DNA of 64,000 bases from contig NC_052671.1 in the NCBI RefSeq assembly GCF_016802725.1, positions 14,713,231-14,777,230 on the forward strand, in the 5' to 3' direction. Positions within the stretch are counted from its first letter, which is position 1. Each line of letters starts with the position of its first letter. This document shows, piece by piece, positions 12,791 to 23,190 of this stretch. The translations under genes and the position numbers were made by a program. The stretch comes from Solenopsis invicta. Its lineage: Eukaryota; Arthropoda; Insecta; Hymenoptera; Formicidae. The notes under the pieces are model-generated. The model was not told the origin of the DNA, did no database searches, and saw only the letters and a list, made by a program, of their open reading frames with translations.

Positions 12791-13559
12791 CGTCATTTTT
12801 TTATCGTAATAATTATTATAATCTACGTTGTAATATTGTCTACAAATGGAAACTAAAAAATATTTTAACTGAGTTTAAACTGAACGGTACTGCTAAGCTT
12901 TATATGTACATAAAAGTACAGTCTTTTATCGTGATTCGGCAAACCTGTATTAAAACGAAATTTTATACTGAGTATGGGAATTGAATATGCGAAAGTACTG
13001 ACATTGCTGAGAGATTATAATTGGTTAGAACTGTAGTGAATAAAATAATACTAAAGATTCAATTGTAATATAATTTATCGTGAGCAGTAGTCAATAAAAA
13101 TAAAAGTATTTCTATTCATAGTACATAAAATAATTTACGATGTATTGTAAAAGGTAGAATTAATAAGATAGCCAATGGAATGTCGAACGTAGCCATACTT
13201 TATGGCAATATTTCACACTACAAGAATGGCCCTTTGTAAAGTGTAATGTCTGTCACATTCGACATTTCGAGTAATAAAATTCAGGCAATACGTAATATGT
13301 GCAGTCACAGTATTTTAATAAATTTGAAAATATCGTAAATGTCTTAAAAAAATATATGACCTATCGTACATAATATGTATATTCAAAAATATGTATGAAA
13401 AAATCAACATAAATTAATGATCGATACAATAATAATTTTATTTTTAGGTTACATCGCAAATAAAATTTTAAGGTGAAAATTTTTAATAGAATTAGATGAT
13501 TACTTTACATAACATGATTCCTTTAATTATTCTGCAATAAAAGTATTAAGGCAGATTTA

Positions 13560-13760
13560 TCTAAAAATATAACAATTCAAACAGTAATTTCTAAGATAAT
13601 AAATACAATTAATGAAATAATTAATAAATTTATGTGTTTGTTGCTGTTATTTTGTAAAAAGATCGATATTATAGTAACATCGCTTTATTTGCAAAACAAT
13701 GTAATGATAATTACTCGTCAAAAAAGTTTTTGCATTTCAGTTTGCAGTGAAAAAAGTTTT
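13560..13760 (+). repeat. Diverged repeat copy B (partner at 16360-16540)
   Basis: Shares AGTAATTT, AATTAATGAAATA, TTAATAAA and AACAATG words, and AATAATTATTCGTCAAAA against GATAATTACTCGTCAAAA, in the same order as 16360-16540. Likely two copies of one old element. Confidence 0.5.
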
Positions 13761-14143
13761 GTATAAACAATCATATCTATCATAATAAATAATTTTTAGG
13801 TCCACTATAATAGTTATATTCAACTGTTAAATAAATAGATTTGCTATAATAGAAAAGATTGAATTTAACTGATAAATAAATTTGCTCTCTTAATCTTTAT
13901 ACTTCAGTATCGATAGACTCTCTTCGAATATTTCTCCTCAGGTAGTGTGATATGTTTAGCGACGCGCGCTGTGTAATACTGATTACATCACGCTGTAATA
14001 TAATTGAGGGTAGCGATATCATAATAAATTAAGTAATGCTGAAAATGTGTATTTGTAATAAACTTTAACGTAGACAGTAATCGATAATCAGCAAGAGTAA
14101 AAGCACAATTTAGTGTTTACAAAATAATTAACGATATAAAAAA

Positions 14144-14401
14144 ATGGAAAATAATGTAGAATCGAATAGAAGTGGCGCTTTTTTGTATGGACATATTTCA
14201 CATCGGACGAAAAATTATCATTTTTTTTGTAAAATACAAAATTTGTCATGCGCGTTATCACAATTAAAACGTAAAATATTTTTAAAGAGGCATTTAGCAC
14301 TTAATTATAAAGAAATAACTGAACAAATAAAAGAACAGATTATATGTCTCAAATTATCAGAACATTTTATATTTGACAAAAAATCACCGCAAAAAGAATG
14401 A
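14144..14401 (+). pseudogene. BED-like zinc-finger relic 1
   Basis: An 85-codon open frame that starts ATG after an A-rich run and ends at TGA. It has Cys29 and Cys36, then LKRHL at residues 47-51, the usual order of a BED finger (paired Cys, then L..HL, then a second His). The Cys spacing is wider than the usual two residues, and the place where the second His is expected carries Tyr55. BED fingers are DNA-binding domains at the N-terminus of hAT-type transposases and of host proteins derived from them. No catalytic domain follows, and surrounding AT-rich DNA holds further relics, so I read it as a broken transposase fragment. It could instead be a small expressed zinc-finger peptide, which is unlikely with the missing ligand. 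Confidence 0.4.
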
Positions 14402-14787
14402 ATTTTTCATCCGTTTTTTGGGCCTTCATTTGAAATCAAATTTTATGTCAAGAGATAGCTGATTTGATATCAAATTTTAAAAATTCAATATGTCGAATTT
14501 GATATGGCAGACTCAAATACTGAAACAATCATTCACTTCTTAGTATTTTCTTAATAATTGGTGATCTCTTTGACGCCCTATATTTCTGAAACTAATTGCA
14601 TCTTCAATGTAAAACTTTGTTGTGATTAATATTTCATCATGAGTTACCATTTGGCATAAAATTTAATTTAAAAATCGGGGACTAAAAAACGAGTATTTTT
14701 TGGCAATGATTCTTTTCTAATAACATCCATTATTTGCAATTACAATTTTCGTATATTTATCAAATATATAAATGTCTTAAAGCAGCA

Positions 14788-14956
14788 TTAGGTCGGTATT
14801 CACAGTCGATTCTTATATTTAAAATTGTCTTAGGTACCATATTAAGATATCATCAAGGAATCAGAGAGCTGTAACATCAAACATTATTTAAGATGATTTT
14901 GAAATAATGTTTGATGTTACGGAAATAAGAATCGACTTATGAATACTAATCTTTAG
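14788..14956. mobile_element. Foldback element with a nested hairpin
   Basis: Outer inverted arms lie at about 14793-14815 (TCGGTATTCACAGTCGATTC) and 14926-14948 (the reverse complement reads TTAGTATTCATAAGTCGATT). Inside is a second, almost perfect hairpin: GTAACATCAAACATTATTT at 14871-14889 pairs with 14902-14920. TTAG flanks both outer arms (14788-14791 and 14953-14956) and may be a target duplication. No coding capacity; this is a MITE or one MITE inserted in another. Confidence 0.7.
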
Positions 14957-15252
14957 TCACTTATAATGTTAAATGTAAATATTATAAATATTTAAGGACT
15001 TGAACGTGAACATAAAAAAATTAACATAAATAACGACAATAATCACCTTTTCAGAGAACCATGCAGATATTGCTAATCAACAGGCTAATAAACATAAATC
15101 ATGGGATTTCAATAATTTGTTGATTTCAAAATTTGTGAAAATGTCTGTAATGACGAAAGACAATTTTTTTATTGTGTACGGATGTACGTAACACACAGAT
15201 GATTCTTGCGAATCATTTGTACTATGTACAGCCATACACAATAAAAGAATGA

Positions 15253-15585
15253 CAAGACGAAATCAAGGACGATATCTGGTTGTCGCAATTTTTCACATTT
15301 GTCACATATCTTTCTAAGTTCGCAAAATGCAATATTAATAAGTGTAATAAAGAAATTTATAATATATTTCTAAGAGTAAATAAGTTAAAATATCACTTGA
15401 AAGTCGAACATAATACAGGTAAATAAATATTCAAGAACTTAAATATGCGTACACAGAAAAATAACATAGACGTAATCATACAACCATCAATAGTTGATTC
15501 CAGTGCCAACAAAAGTACAAATGCCGGTGGTCATCAGGATGGTGCAAGTTCCTATCCAGGAAAAGATAAAAATGAGAATTGGTAA
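15253..15585 (+). pseudogene. BED zinc-finger transposase relic 2
   Basis: A 57-codon frame with no ATG start shows Trp9, Phe13 and Phe14, then FAKC with Cys26 and Cys31, then KLKYHLKVEHN with His48 and His53. The aromatic residues, paired Cys and His-x4-His match the BED finger order, except that the Cys pair is separated by four residues instead of two. TAA at 15424 interrupts the frame, and the same frame stays open for another 52 codons in a Ser/Asn/Gly-rich linker-like stretch (for example SSANKSTNAGG) until TAA at 15583. In intact hAT-type transposases a linker leads from the BED finger to the catalytic domain; nothing like that domain follows here. This is the clearest coding relic in the window. 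Confidence 0.6.
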
Positions 15586-16359
15586 AAAAATATTGCGAAT
15601 ATTATTATAATTAAATATCACTACAAAATCAATCACATTTTGGACGTAAATTCAAAATCAAGAATAAGATATTTAATACCTGTTTTTACAAAGATTACAA
15701 AAAATTTACAACACATATTATTTTCTAAAAATATTAATTTATACATATATATTAAATATACGATTTGCACTTGAATATTATTTGAGTTAAATAACACTTT
15801 TTAATTAAATTTATATCCAAATCAAACCATATTGATTTTAATATATTATTATCAATTATCTTACTGTTAACTATTTAAGAAAGGTTTCCCCATTCAAGAC
15901 ATACCTGGGTACTTTCGAATTCAAATAGTTTTTAAAATTTTTTAGATATTCGGATAAAAAGAATTCAAGGTTTGTTTAATAATACTGTACAAAAACAAAT
16001 CAGAAGACAAACAAAATTAGTTTCCTATAGTTTTTTCGGTATTGAATATGAAGCCGCTATCCAAATTTCTCCATTACATCAAAATTTGCAAATAAAGTAG
16101 GAAATACTTAAATCATTGGACTTGTATTTAGCAACCTAAGAAATTCTAACATTTTATTGAATTTGATTGAATGCTAGTTGGAAAATTTGCAGTTTTTTTC
16201 TTAATTTACCTCATGTATAACCATGAAGTTTCTATTAACCATAGCTGATACCAAAAATATCTTTGATGATCTGAAAGTGCTGACAATATACATATTATAT
16301 TTAATTTTATTGTAGTCACAACATGAAAATTGCGCGTGAAATTAACCATTTTCTAGTAC

Positions 16360-16540
16360 AAACAATTTAAATAGTAATTTATAAAATAAGATAATTAATA
16401 ATTAATGAAATAGTTAATAAACGTGTAATTTATAAATTATGTGTCATTAAAAAAAGTCAATGTGTAGTTCGTAGAATCGTTTTACGTCGCATAACAATGA
16501 AAAACGAATAATTATTCGTCAAAAGCGCATAGTTACTTAT
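16360..16540 (+). repeat. Diverged repeat copy B' (partner at 13560-13760)
   Basis: Second copy of the segment described at 13560-13760. It lies just upstream of a 28-codon ATG frame at about 16567, whose status is unclear. Confidence 0.5.
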
Positions 16541-17661
16541 TTTGGTTTATTTAAAAAATTACAGTAATGGATATTTCCTCTACTAGTACTAGATGCATTG
16601 ATACTTTAAAATGGAATCCATATTTCAGGAATCCTTGTCTTTCTTACAACTAAACCGACACGCATTTATGATTAAGAAAGTAAGGGAAAGCAATATAAAA
16701 TTCATTATATGTTGTATAAATATATTCATATACATTCACGTATAGTTAAGTATATTTAAAATTATTTTACTTTTATACGATCGTATCAGATTTTTTAACT
16801 TTACCTGAACATATTGTTGATTTTACTTTACTTTGCGAAAATAGAAAAAGTCACGTTAGGCGAGACACTTTATACATAACGTACATAATAAATTGTACAA
16901 TTATTTACAGAATTATTATTAATTAATTGTAGTTAATTAATATTATCGTGTACTTATATACACATTTATTTATGAAAATTGTAATTTTTAGTAAATATGT
17001 ACTTTAGACATATTGTTCAACAATCGATGTTAAATACATATGTAAGAAAAATGACTCCCAATAGAAGTATTTAAAATAATATGCTGACAATAGAAAAAAG
17101 AAATTTCTTATTTATTTAATCTACAATCAGTTAAGCATATATAATATTAATATGTTATAAATCAGGATTTAATTATTTATTTACATTGTGCGTCAATTAG
17201 TTTATGTGTCAATTCGATTATTTATATTAAATAGAAAAATCAGTTTTTTGTTAACTAATAACATAATTATTGTGAATTATAAAAAGTATTGATACATAAA
17301 TCTATTTTTATATTTTTAATCATGCGTCCAATCATATCTGATGATATTTTAAGAAATTAACGTGTCGAGCAAATTATATACATGTGATGCTTTTATTGTA
17401 AACAATTTGAAAATTAATTTAAAGTACTATATTAAATAAAGTTAATAGAAAATTTACGTATTATTAAAAGTATATTAATTACAATTAATATTAAAATAAA
17501 ACAATGTTAATGTCATCTACAATACAAAGTTCTGTAGTAGAAGTCGTTATTGTTTGCAGAGTTATTGTAATTATGTCATTAAATATTTTTGTCATTATTT
17601 CCTCTTACTGGAAACATTATCACGCTGGAAACATATTATCTGTAATAACCAAAGTGATTAG

Positions 17662-17778
17662 GTTCCACTTTCTCACTCTTTCCTGAAAGAATTGATGTTC
17701 ACGTTCGGTAACCATGCAAGAAAAAAAGTTACACAATGTGAGCGTTGTGAAGTAAAAATGCAGCAATTTTCTCGGTAG
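17662..17778 (+). pseudogene. Possible BED-like finger half, relic 3
   Basis: A 39-codon stop-to-stop frame contains FTFGNHARKKVTQCERCEVK: aromatic residues followed by a canonical Cys-x2-Cys (Cys26, Cys29). This resembles the first half of a BED finger. The frame ends at TAG at 17776-17778, before any His pair. It directly precedes repeat copy A' and lies in the same debris block as relics 1 and 2. The short length makes chance resemblance possible. Confidence 0.3.
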
Positions 17779-17864
17779 CTGTTATTTTTATAATGTAATA
17801 TTGAGGCCCATAATTTGTTCTGCTAATTGCGATATTCCATAAGAATCAAAATTTCTTTGTACAA

Positions 17865-18005
17865 TGACGTATAAGATACCATAGTTCCAGAGTTCGAATC
17901 GACTAAGACTAATAAAAAGATTTTGATGATACTCGCCTATCAGTTACCAGTATAAATTATGCGCGTGTTATTTATTTCCAATTTTTATTATAATTCCAAA
18001 TTTCT
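17865..18005 (+). repeat. Diverged repeat copy A' (partner at 12660-12790)
   Basis: Second copy of the segment described at 12660-12790, located about 90 bp after the relic 3 frame. Confidence 0.5.
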
Positions 18006-18129
18006 TAAAAATGACATTATTGAAAAAAAAATTATTTCTTACTCTATAATCAATTAAATGTACATGTACATAATTATAATGCATAATAATCACGTGACAT
18101 CTGGCATAAAACTTCACATTGTTGCGTTA

Positions 18130-19300
18130 AAGTGCCACGGATTGATGACAGAGCTGAGATGGAATTCTCGATATCACACTTGTTACAGCTAGCGGTGTAC
18201 AGATCGGAACAACTTATCGGAATGACGTTATGATGTCATGATGACATCATCCACCGACAGATCTGCTGCCGCTGCATCGAGCAGAACCGGCCGACGCTCC
18301 AGACAGGATATTGTCGCGGCGCTCATTCACTAATTGATCCATCGTGGTGTTTTATTTAACACTAACGGCGCGCGGTTCTCAATCTGCAATCTAAAGTGTC
18401 ATTGACTTTACGTTCAATTTCATAGGATACATTAAATCCGAGGATCTATCTAGCACTCTACGTGTCCAAATTAGGAAACGAACATATAATATTGAACACA
18501 ATTGAAATCTTAATTCCTCAAGAATAGGATTAAATTTAAATTAGCACGTGTCATAAATATTTTAGTCATTACAAATGTATTTAGGAGACGTATGAAACAT
18601 CATGCAAAAATGAGATATTTTCCAATTAAAGTTTATACATTTTTTATCTGTCTTCAAGAATTTCACAAATACTCTTTATTTTATGACTGAGTCATTACGG
18701 GCAGTTAAGATTTAGTTAAAAACGCTCCTTTTCGCAACAATACGTGCATTCAAACCGATTGAAGTCTCGAGAATATTTTTCGGGAGACACGCGTGGAAAG
18801 ATGAGAACCGTTTACTTGAGGCAATGGTATTAATTCATAGAGTTCATAATCTATTAGTTATGTTAGCGGGCGAGCCGTTAACGAGTGTAATGGCAGCACA
18901 CGCTATCTACGTGTCATTTAACTCGGACACCCTCACACCATCGATGATCTCATGTCGCGGCCGACTTGACTTGACTTAATTGTTTGTTATCATTACTGAA
19001 CGCGTGCTATTGAAATTAATGTTAATCCGTCTCGGTTAACATGTGCGCTCTCATAAAACTTGTTTCCGGTGCATGAAACGAGCACGCTTGATAGAATTAA
19101 ACTACTTGTGCCCAGCGTAAGTGACTCTCTGCAATGAACAGGCAGTTTTTCATAAAGAGGGATGATTCCTAGAATATTTCATTTTCTTACAAGATATCAT
19201 TTTCGTTGTCAGCAATGACGTTCTCGACCTGTTACATTAACAAATATTAGCGGTCAGTAGTCGCGTGTATTATGTTTATGATGCAGTATGATGTAGTCAA
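18130..19300. other. Moderate-GC non-coding island
   Basis: GC rises abruptly after the AT-rich debris. It contains the ATGATGTCAT palindrome (18230-18250) and CpG-rich sequence at 18250-18330. No gene recognised. Confidence 0.6.
18223..18250. promoter_or_regulatory. Clustered bZIP-like palindromes
   Basis: TGACGTTA is followed by ATGATGTCAT and then GATGACATCAT; the last two form a 21-bp palindrome with one central mismatch. TGACGT and TGACATCA cores resemble CREB/ATF and related bZIP sites. Regulatory function is inferred from motif likeness only. Confidence 0.35.
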
Positions 19301-20560
19301 TGTTGCGCTTAGATAATTTAAATTGTCTGGATAAGATGGATTACACGTAAATGTATCTTAGATAAGTCAAAGATGATTTGATTTTGAATCTAGAAGATAA
19401 AACCACATTTGATTGTAGCTAGATAATCTTCAGACAATATCGCTATTGAACAAAATAATTTGGAATATGAAGACATCAGTAGGTTCATATTTTTATTTCT
19501 AAATCTTTATTTCATAAATATAAGGTTCTTCAAATAATTTAATTTGATAAAAAGTATTCCCATTTGGATTTGAATTAATATGCAAATAAAAAGCAAAGTT
19601 AAGAAATAGAAAGAAATATAACTCACATTATATAATGACTGACAAAATTTCTTGTGAAAGTTTTCGAATTTATAATTTTGGAGTAATTTTTATATTATAT
19701 GCACTACTATTAATCTGTGCAATCTTTGCTGCGTTCCGATATTTTTAATACTGACAATGAATTTCAAAACGCAACAATGTTATCACTTTGAAAAACTTTC
19801 CGTCAAGATAAATTAATAGTTTAGAAGCTAAAGACAACGCTATATACTCAATATTGTTCACATTTTCTAAGCTATTTTGAAAAAGATGACATTTCTTTTA
19901 TTTTAAATAAAACTAAAGAGAACATAATAATAAGATAAACGTTAAAACTATTTCTTTATCAAGATAATTTTATATAGATAACAACAAACACTGGATATAG
20001 CTGGTATACAATAATAATATTTATTTCACACTATATAGAACAGTTCTATAAAATTATAAAATATTACTTTATTTTTTTAATATACACTGAAAAAACAAAT
20101 TGGATAGTAATAGTCAAGTTTCGGTAAAATATCTTCAATTAAATGTTTGATTAATGCAATCAAATGTTTAACAATTGTATAAATATTAATCAATTGGTTA
20201 TTAAACGGTTATTAAATATTAATAAAAATATTATATTAAATAAATATTTACCCAATAAGCAGACAATTTTTTTAAACGTTTTTTAAATAAAATTTTATTA
20301 AAAAAATATTAAAAAGAGTATTGTCTGCTTGGGTAATTTAAACTATTTCACCAAAGCTTAATAACTATCATCTATACAGGCATTATTACAAAATGTGTAT
20401 TATTACAAAACTCTTTTCAGCGTAGAATTTATTTACTACAATCTCGTAAAGCAAAACCGCGCGCGCGCGACAAATTTGAAGCAAATATAATAATTATTAA
20501 TTTTATGGTACTGACGTCCGCTGATACTAACGTCTCAATTTGGAGAAATTACAAAACGAT
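19300..20560. other. AT-rich non-coding stretch
   Basis: AT-rich DNA with the TIR element at 20249-20335. A weak foldback around 19330-19440 (ATTGTCTGGATAAG against CTTCAGACAAT) is noted but not strong. No gene recognised. Confidence 0.6.
20249..20335. mobile_element. Short TIR element (MITE)
   Basis: The left end TACCCAATAAGCAGACAA and the right end TTGTCTGCTTGGGTA are inverted repeats, differing by a three-base insertion in the left arm. TA sits at both outer edges and could be a TA target duplication as in Tc1/mariner elements. The interior is A/T only and encodes nothing. Confidence 0.7.
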
Positions 20561-22170
20561 GCCTGTGCCGATTAATGCTTCACGCACTCCTATATAATTT
20601 AATCGATACCTTAATGACTGACCGCGACTCGCAACAAATCATTAAGCCGGTATCGGCGCGGTTGCCAGGTGCACAATCCGGTGCGCGAACATGCAACCAG
20701 ATAAGATCGAACAAAGTATTAGGAATTATCAGCAATAAAAGCAGCAAGCGCTGCTCATTATCCTACACACGATCGTAAAAGGCTTCCTTTTTTCTGCATC
20801 CTTACCGGAAAATCCAAACTCCGTGAACATGGAGTTATTTATCGCGGGGCATATGCTCCAAGACGGAATGAAGAGTCAATTAAGAATTCTTCATTAAATT
20901 CCCGTAGCTATCTGTAATTACTGGATCATTAATGGGAGCAACCGGGTATGGTATCTGGAGAAACGAAAGGCTGTAGATTATTACGAGAGATGCATCGTGA
21001 TGTAAGTTATGAATTAATATCACGATAGGTATTATCCCTGAAAAAGGCCCCTCGCCTTCGCTAAAGCGTCGTAAAACACGTATTGCGCGATGCGTGATTG
21101 GTATCGACAATAATTAGCATTACCGGTTGGCATTTCCTTTTTTCAGATCGCGCGCGGCGCGGCGCTCGCGGCGACCTTTATCAGTCCTCGCGGCATTGTA
21201 TCGAAAGATAATGGATCGCCTTCGTGGCCTTTTCGAAGTCCGTTAAACGGCTCATCATGAATTTCACAGGCCGTTCGGACAATCTGTATAATAATATCGA
21301 TCGGCGGGGTAGAAACCACATGCGGACTATCAGCCGCATCTGGACCGTGCCCGATTCGTAATAAACTGCGATCAGCAACTATTCACGGCCGTTGCGAGTA
21401 CGACTATATGCGAGTGGTATCGCGAGAGCTGGTTTCCCCGGCCGCGCGCCGGTATAGACAAAACTGTACTATCGCGTCGCATTATCTATTGCCGCGCGAT
21501 TATGTCGTCATGAAATCTATTGTTGCGAGAATGATCTCGCGACTCCGGGAGTCCCGCGCGACAAATTGGAAGCAGATAAAGGCGATTAATTACATCGTCG
21601 GGGATAATATCTCTATCTCGAGAGAGATTGTTGGAGCACCGTTGACGTTACATTGGATATTTTATCCAACGTTAATCGGTGAGCCACATAAATTAAAAGG
21701 CATTTCCCAACATATCTGAAAATGCTGTTCATTTATGGAACTTGCGTATTTGAATAGACGATCGCGTCACACGGGGCATTTACAGTTATATAACGCGAAA
21801 GCCAATTTTGGCATCGCAGCTCGGAAATAAATTATTGCGGTGTAAAAGCTCGCTATAAAGGCTGTTATTTTCAAAGCGACAGATTGTACTGCGAAGCCCG
21901 GGAGCAGTTTGTACACAGTAAGATGGCAATCTGGTTATTAAAAAAAAAGGGAATCAATAAACGATGTGATTATTTTAAGGAATTCGTCGAAAAGAGAATG
22001 TAGCGAATTTCGAGTAGGCGAGCGAAAATGAGCTGCGGTGAATTAAGAATGCGTTCTGCATGAAAAATGGCACTATTTTTATAATAGTGACGTCTATTCT
22101 CGCGCGGAAAATTACTTGGCGAAGAGGCGTACTTCTGAAGCAGTATTTACCGTTATCCATATAAAATTAT
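20560..22170. other. Moderate-GC non-coding island
   Basis: CpG-containing island with a CG-rich core (21140-21170) and a hairpin at 21637-21681. Open frames of up to 103 codons (21408-21719) overlap others and show no domain. No gene recognised. Confidence 0.6.
21637..21681. repeat. Bulged inverted repeat
   Basis: CACCGTTGACGTTACATTGGATA pairs, with one bulge, with TATCCAACGTTAATCGGTG after a three-base loop. It could form a hairpin in DNA or RNA. It is too short for a standard animal pre-miRNA. Confidence 0.6.
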
Positions 22171-23190
22171 CTAGATAAAGAAGTAATTAATCTTATTTTT
22201 CGTTAGATTATTATAATGTATATTATATTTGTCTTAGATAAAAGAAAGGTTATCTCTTCCAAATTATTTAAGATAATATGAATAATTACGGAAATAAAGT
22301 ATTCTCTTTAGCCTCAATTTCCAAGTTACCATTGCATTCTAAATCCCGCTTTAGACAATCTATAATTTGCGACAGAATTCGAGACGTATCAAATTTTATA
22401 ATAACCCAACTGTGTCAAAAAAAGGAACAATTAAATATTCTGTATATAATTTTAAATCAAATTCGCATAACAACAATTTTTCTCATCTATAATTATATTC
22501 TCAATTTGATTATATAAAATTATATTTATAGTATTTGATGTATAAAATTACGAATAGAATTCTATCTTGCATTCTATCGCAAATTATAGATCGTGTAAAG
22601 TGGATTTAATAGAATTTTTTTAATAATAACAATTGGGTTGCGTTTCAAAATTCATTGCCAATACAGAAAATCTGTAGTACACATAATGTGAACGTATAGA
22701 TTTTGATTACTAGCAGTGCATGTACATGTATATTTAAACGTAGCCAAGATTACTCAGATAAGTAGTAGTGCGATATAAAAATTGCTCCAAAACAATAAAT
22801 TCAGAAATTACAAGTTCTTTTACAAGGAATTTTGTCAATCATTATATGTATAATATTACATATCTCTTTTGTTTTTTAATTTTGATTTTTATTTACATAT
22901 TGATTTAAATTGAAAAAGAAATACTTCTTGTGAAATAAAATTATTTAAAAAAATTTTTGTTTTTCAAAAATAAAGATTTAGAAATAAAAATCTGAACACA
23001 TTGTTTACTGCATATGCCAAATTTGTTCCTCAATAGTGATATTATTTAAAAATTATTTATATAATACTATAATATATACAATTTTATTTTTTACATAAAT
23101 TAAAATAAATAATATTTATCTTATTTAAGATATATTAACTTATATTTACGTTATCTTTATCTCGATAATTTTAAATTATCTAAGCGCAAT
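22170..23190. other. AT-rich non-coding stretch
   Basis: Contains a repeat segment at about 22390-22610 with a second copy near 25010-25110. No gene recognised. Confidence 0.6.
22390..22640 (+). repeat. Diverged dispersed repeat, copy 1
   Basis: Contains AATAACCCAACTGTGTCAAA, followed about 170 bp later by AAATTATAGATCGTGTAAAG. Both words recur in the same order near 25030-25110. The right edge (ACAATTGGGTTGCG) is partly the inverse of the left word, so it may be a transposon with weak terminal inverted repeats. Confidence 0.55.

Larger units (their letters stand above)
11370..18130. other. AT-rich block of old transposon debris
   Basis: Nearly 7 kb of AT-rich DNA with short degraded coding relics, duplicated internal segments (12660-12790 with 17865-18005; 13560-13760 with 16360-16540) and a nested foldback element. 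No host gene seen. The zinc-finger relics point to hAT-type or related DNA transposons as part of the source. Confidence 0.6.

Noticed and set aside
13175..13270. Possible foldback with GGAATGTCGAACGT and CATTCGACATTTCG arms
   Set aside because: Only about 15 matching bases and no clear termini or target duplication.
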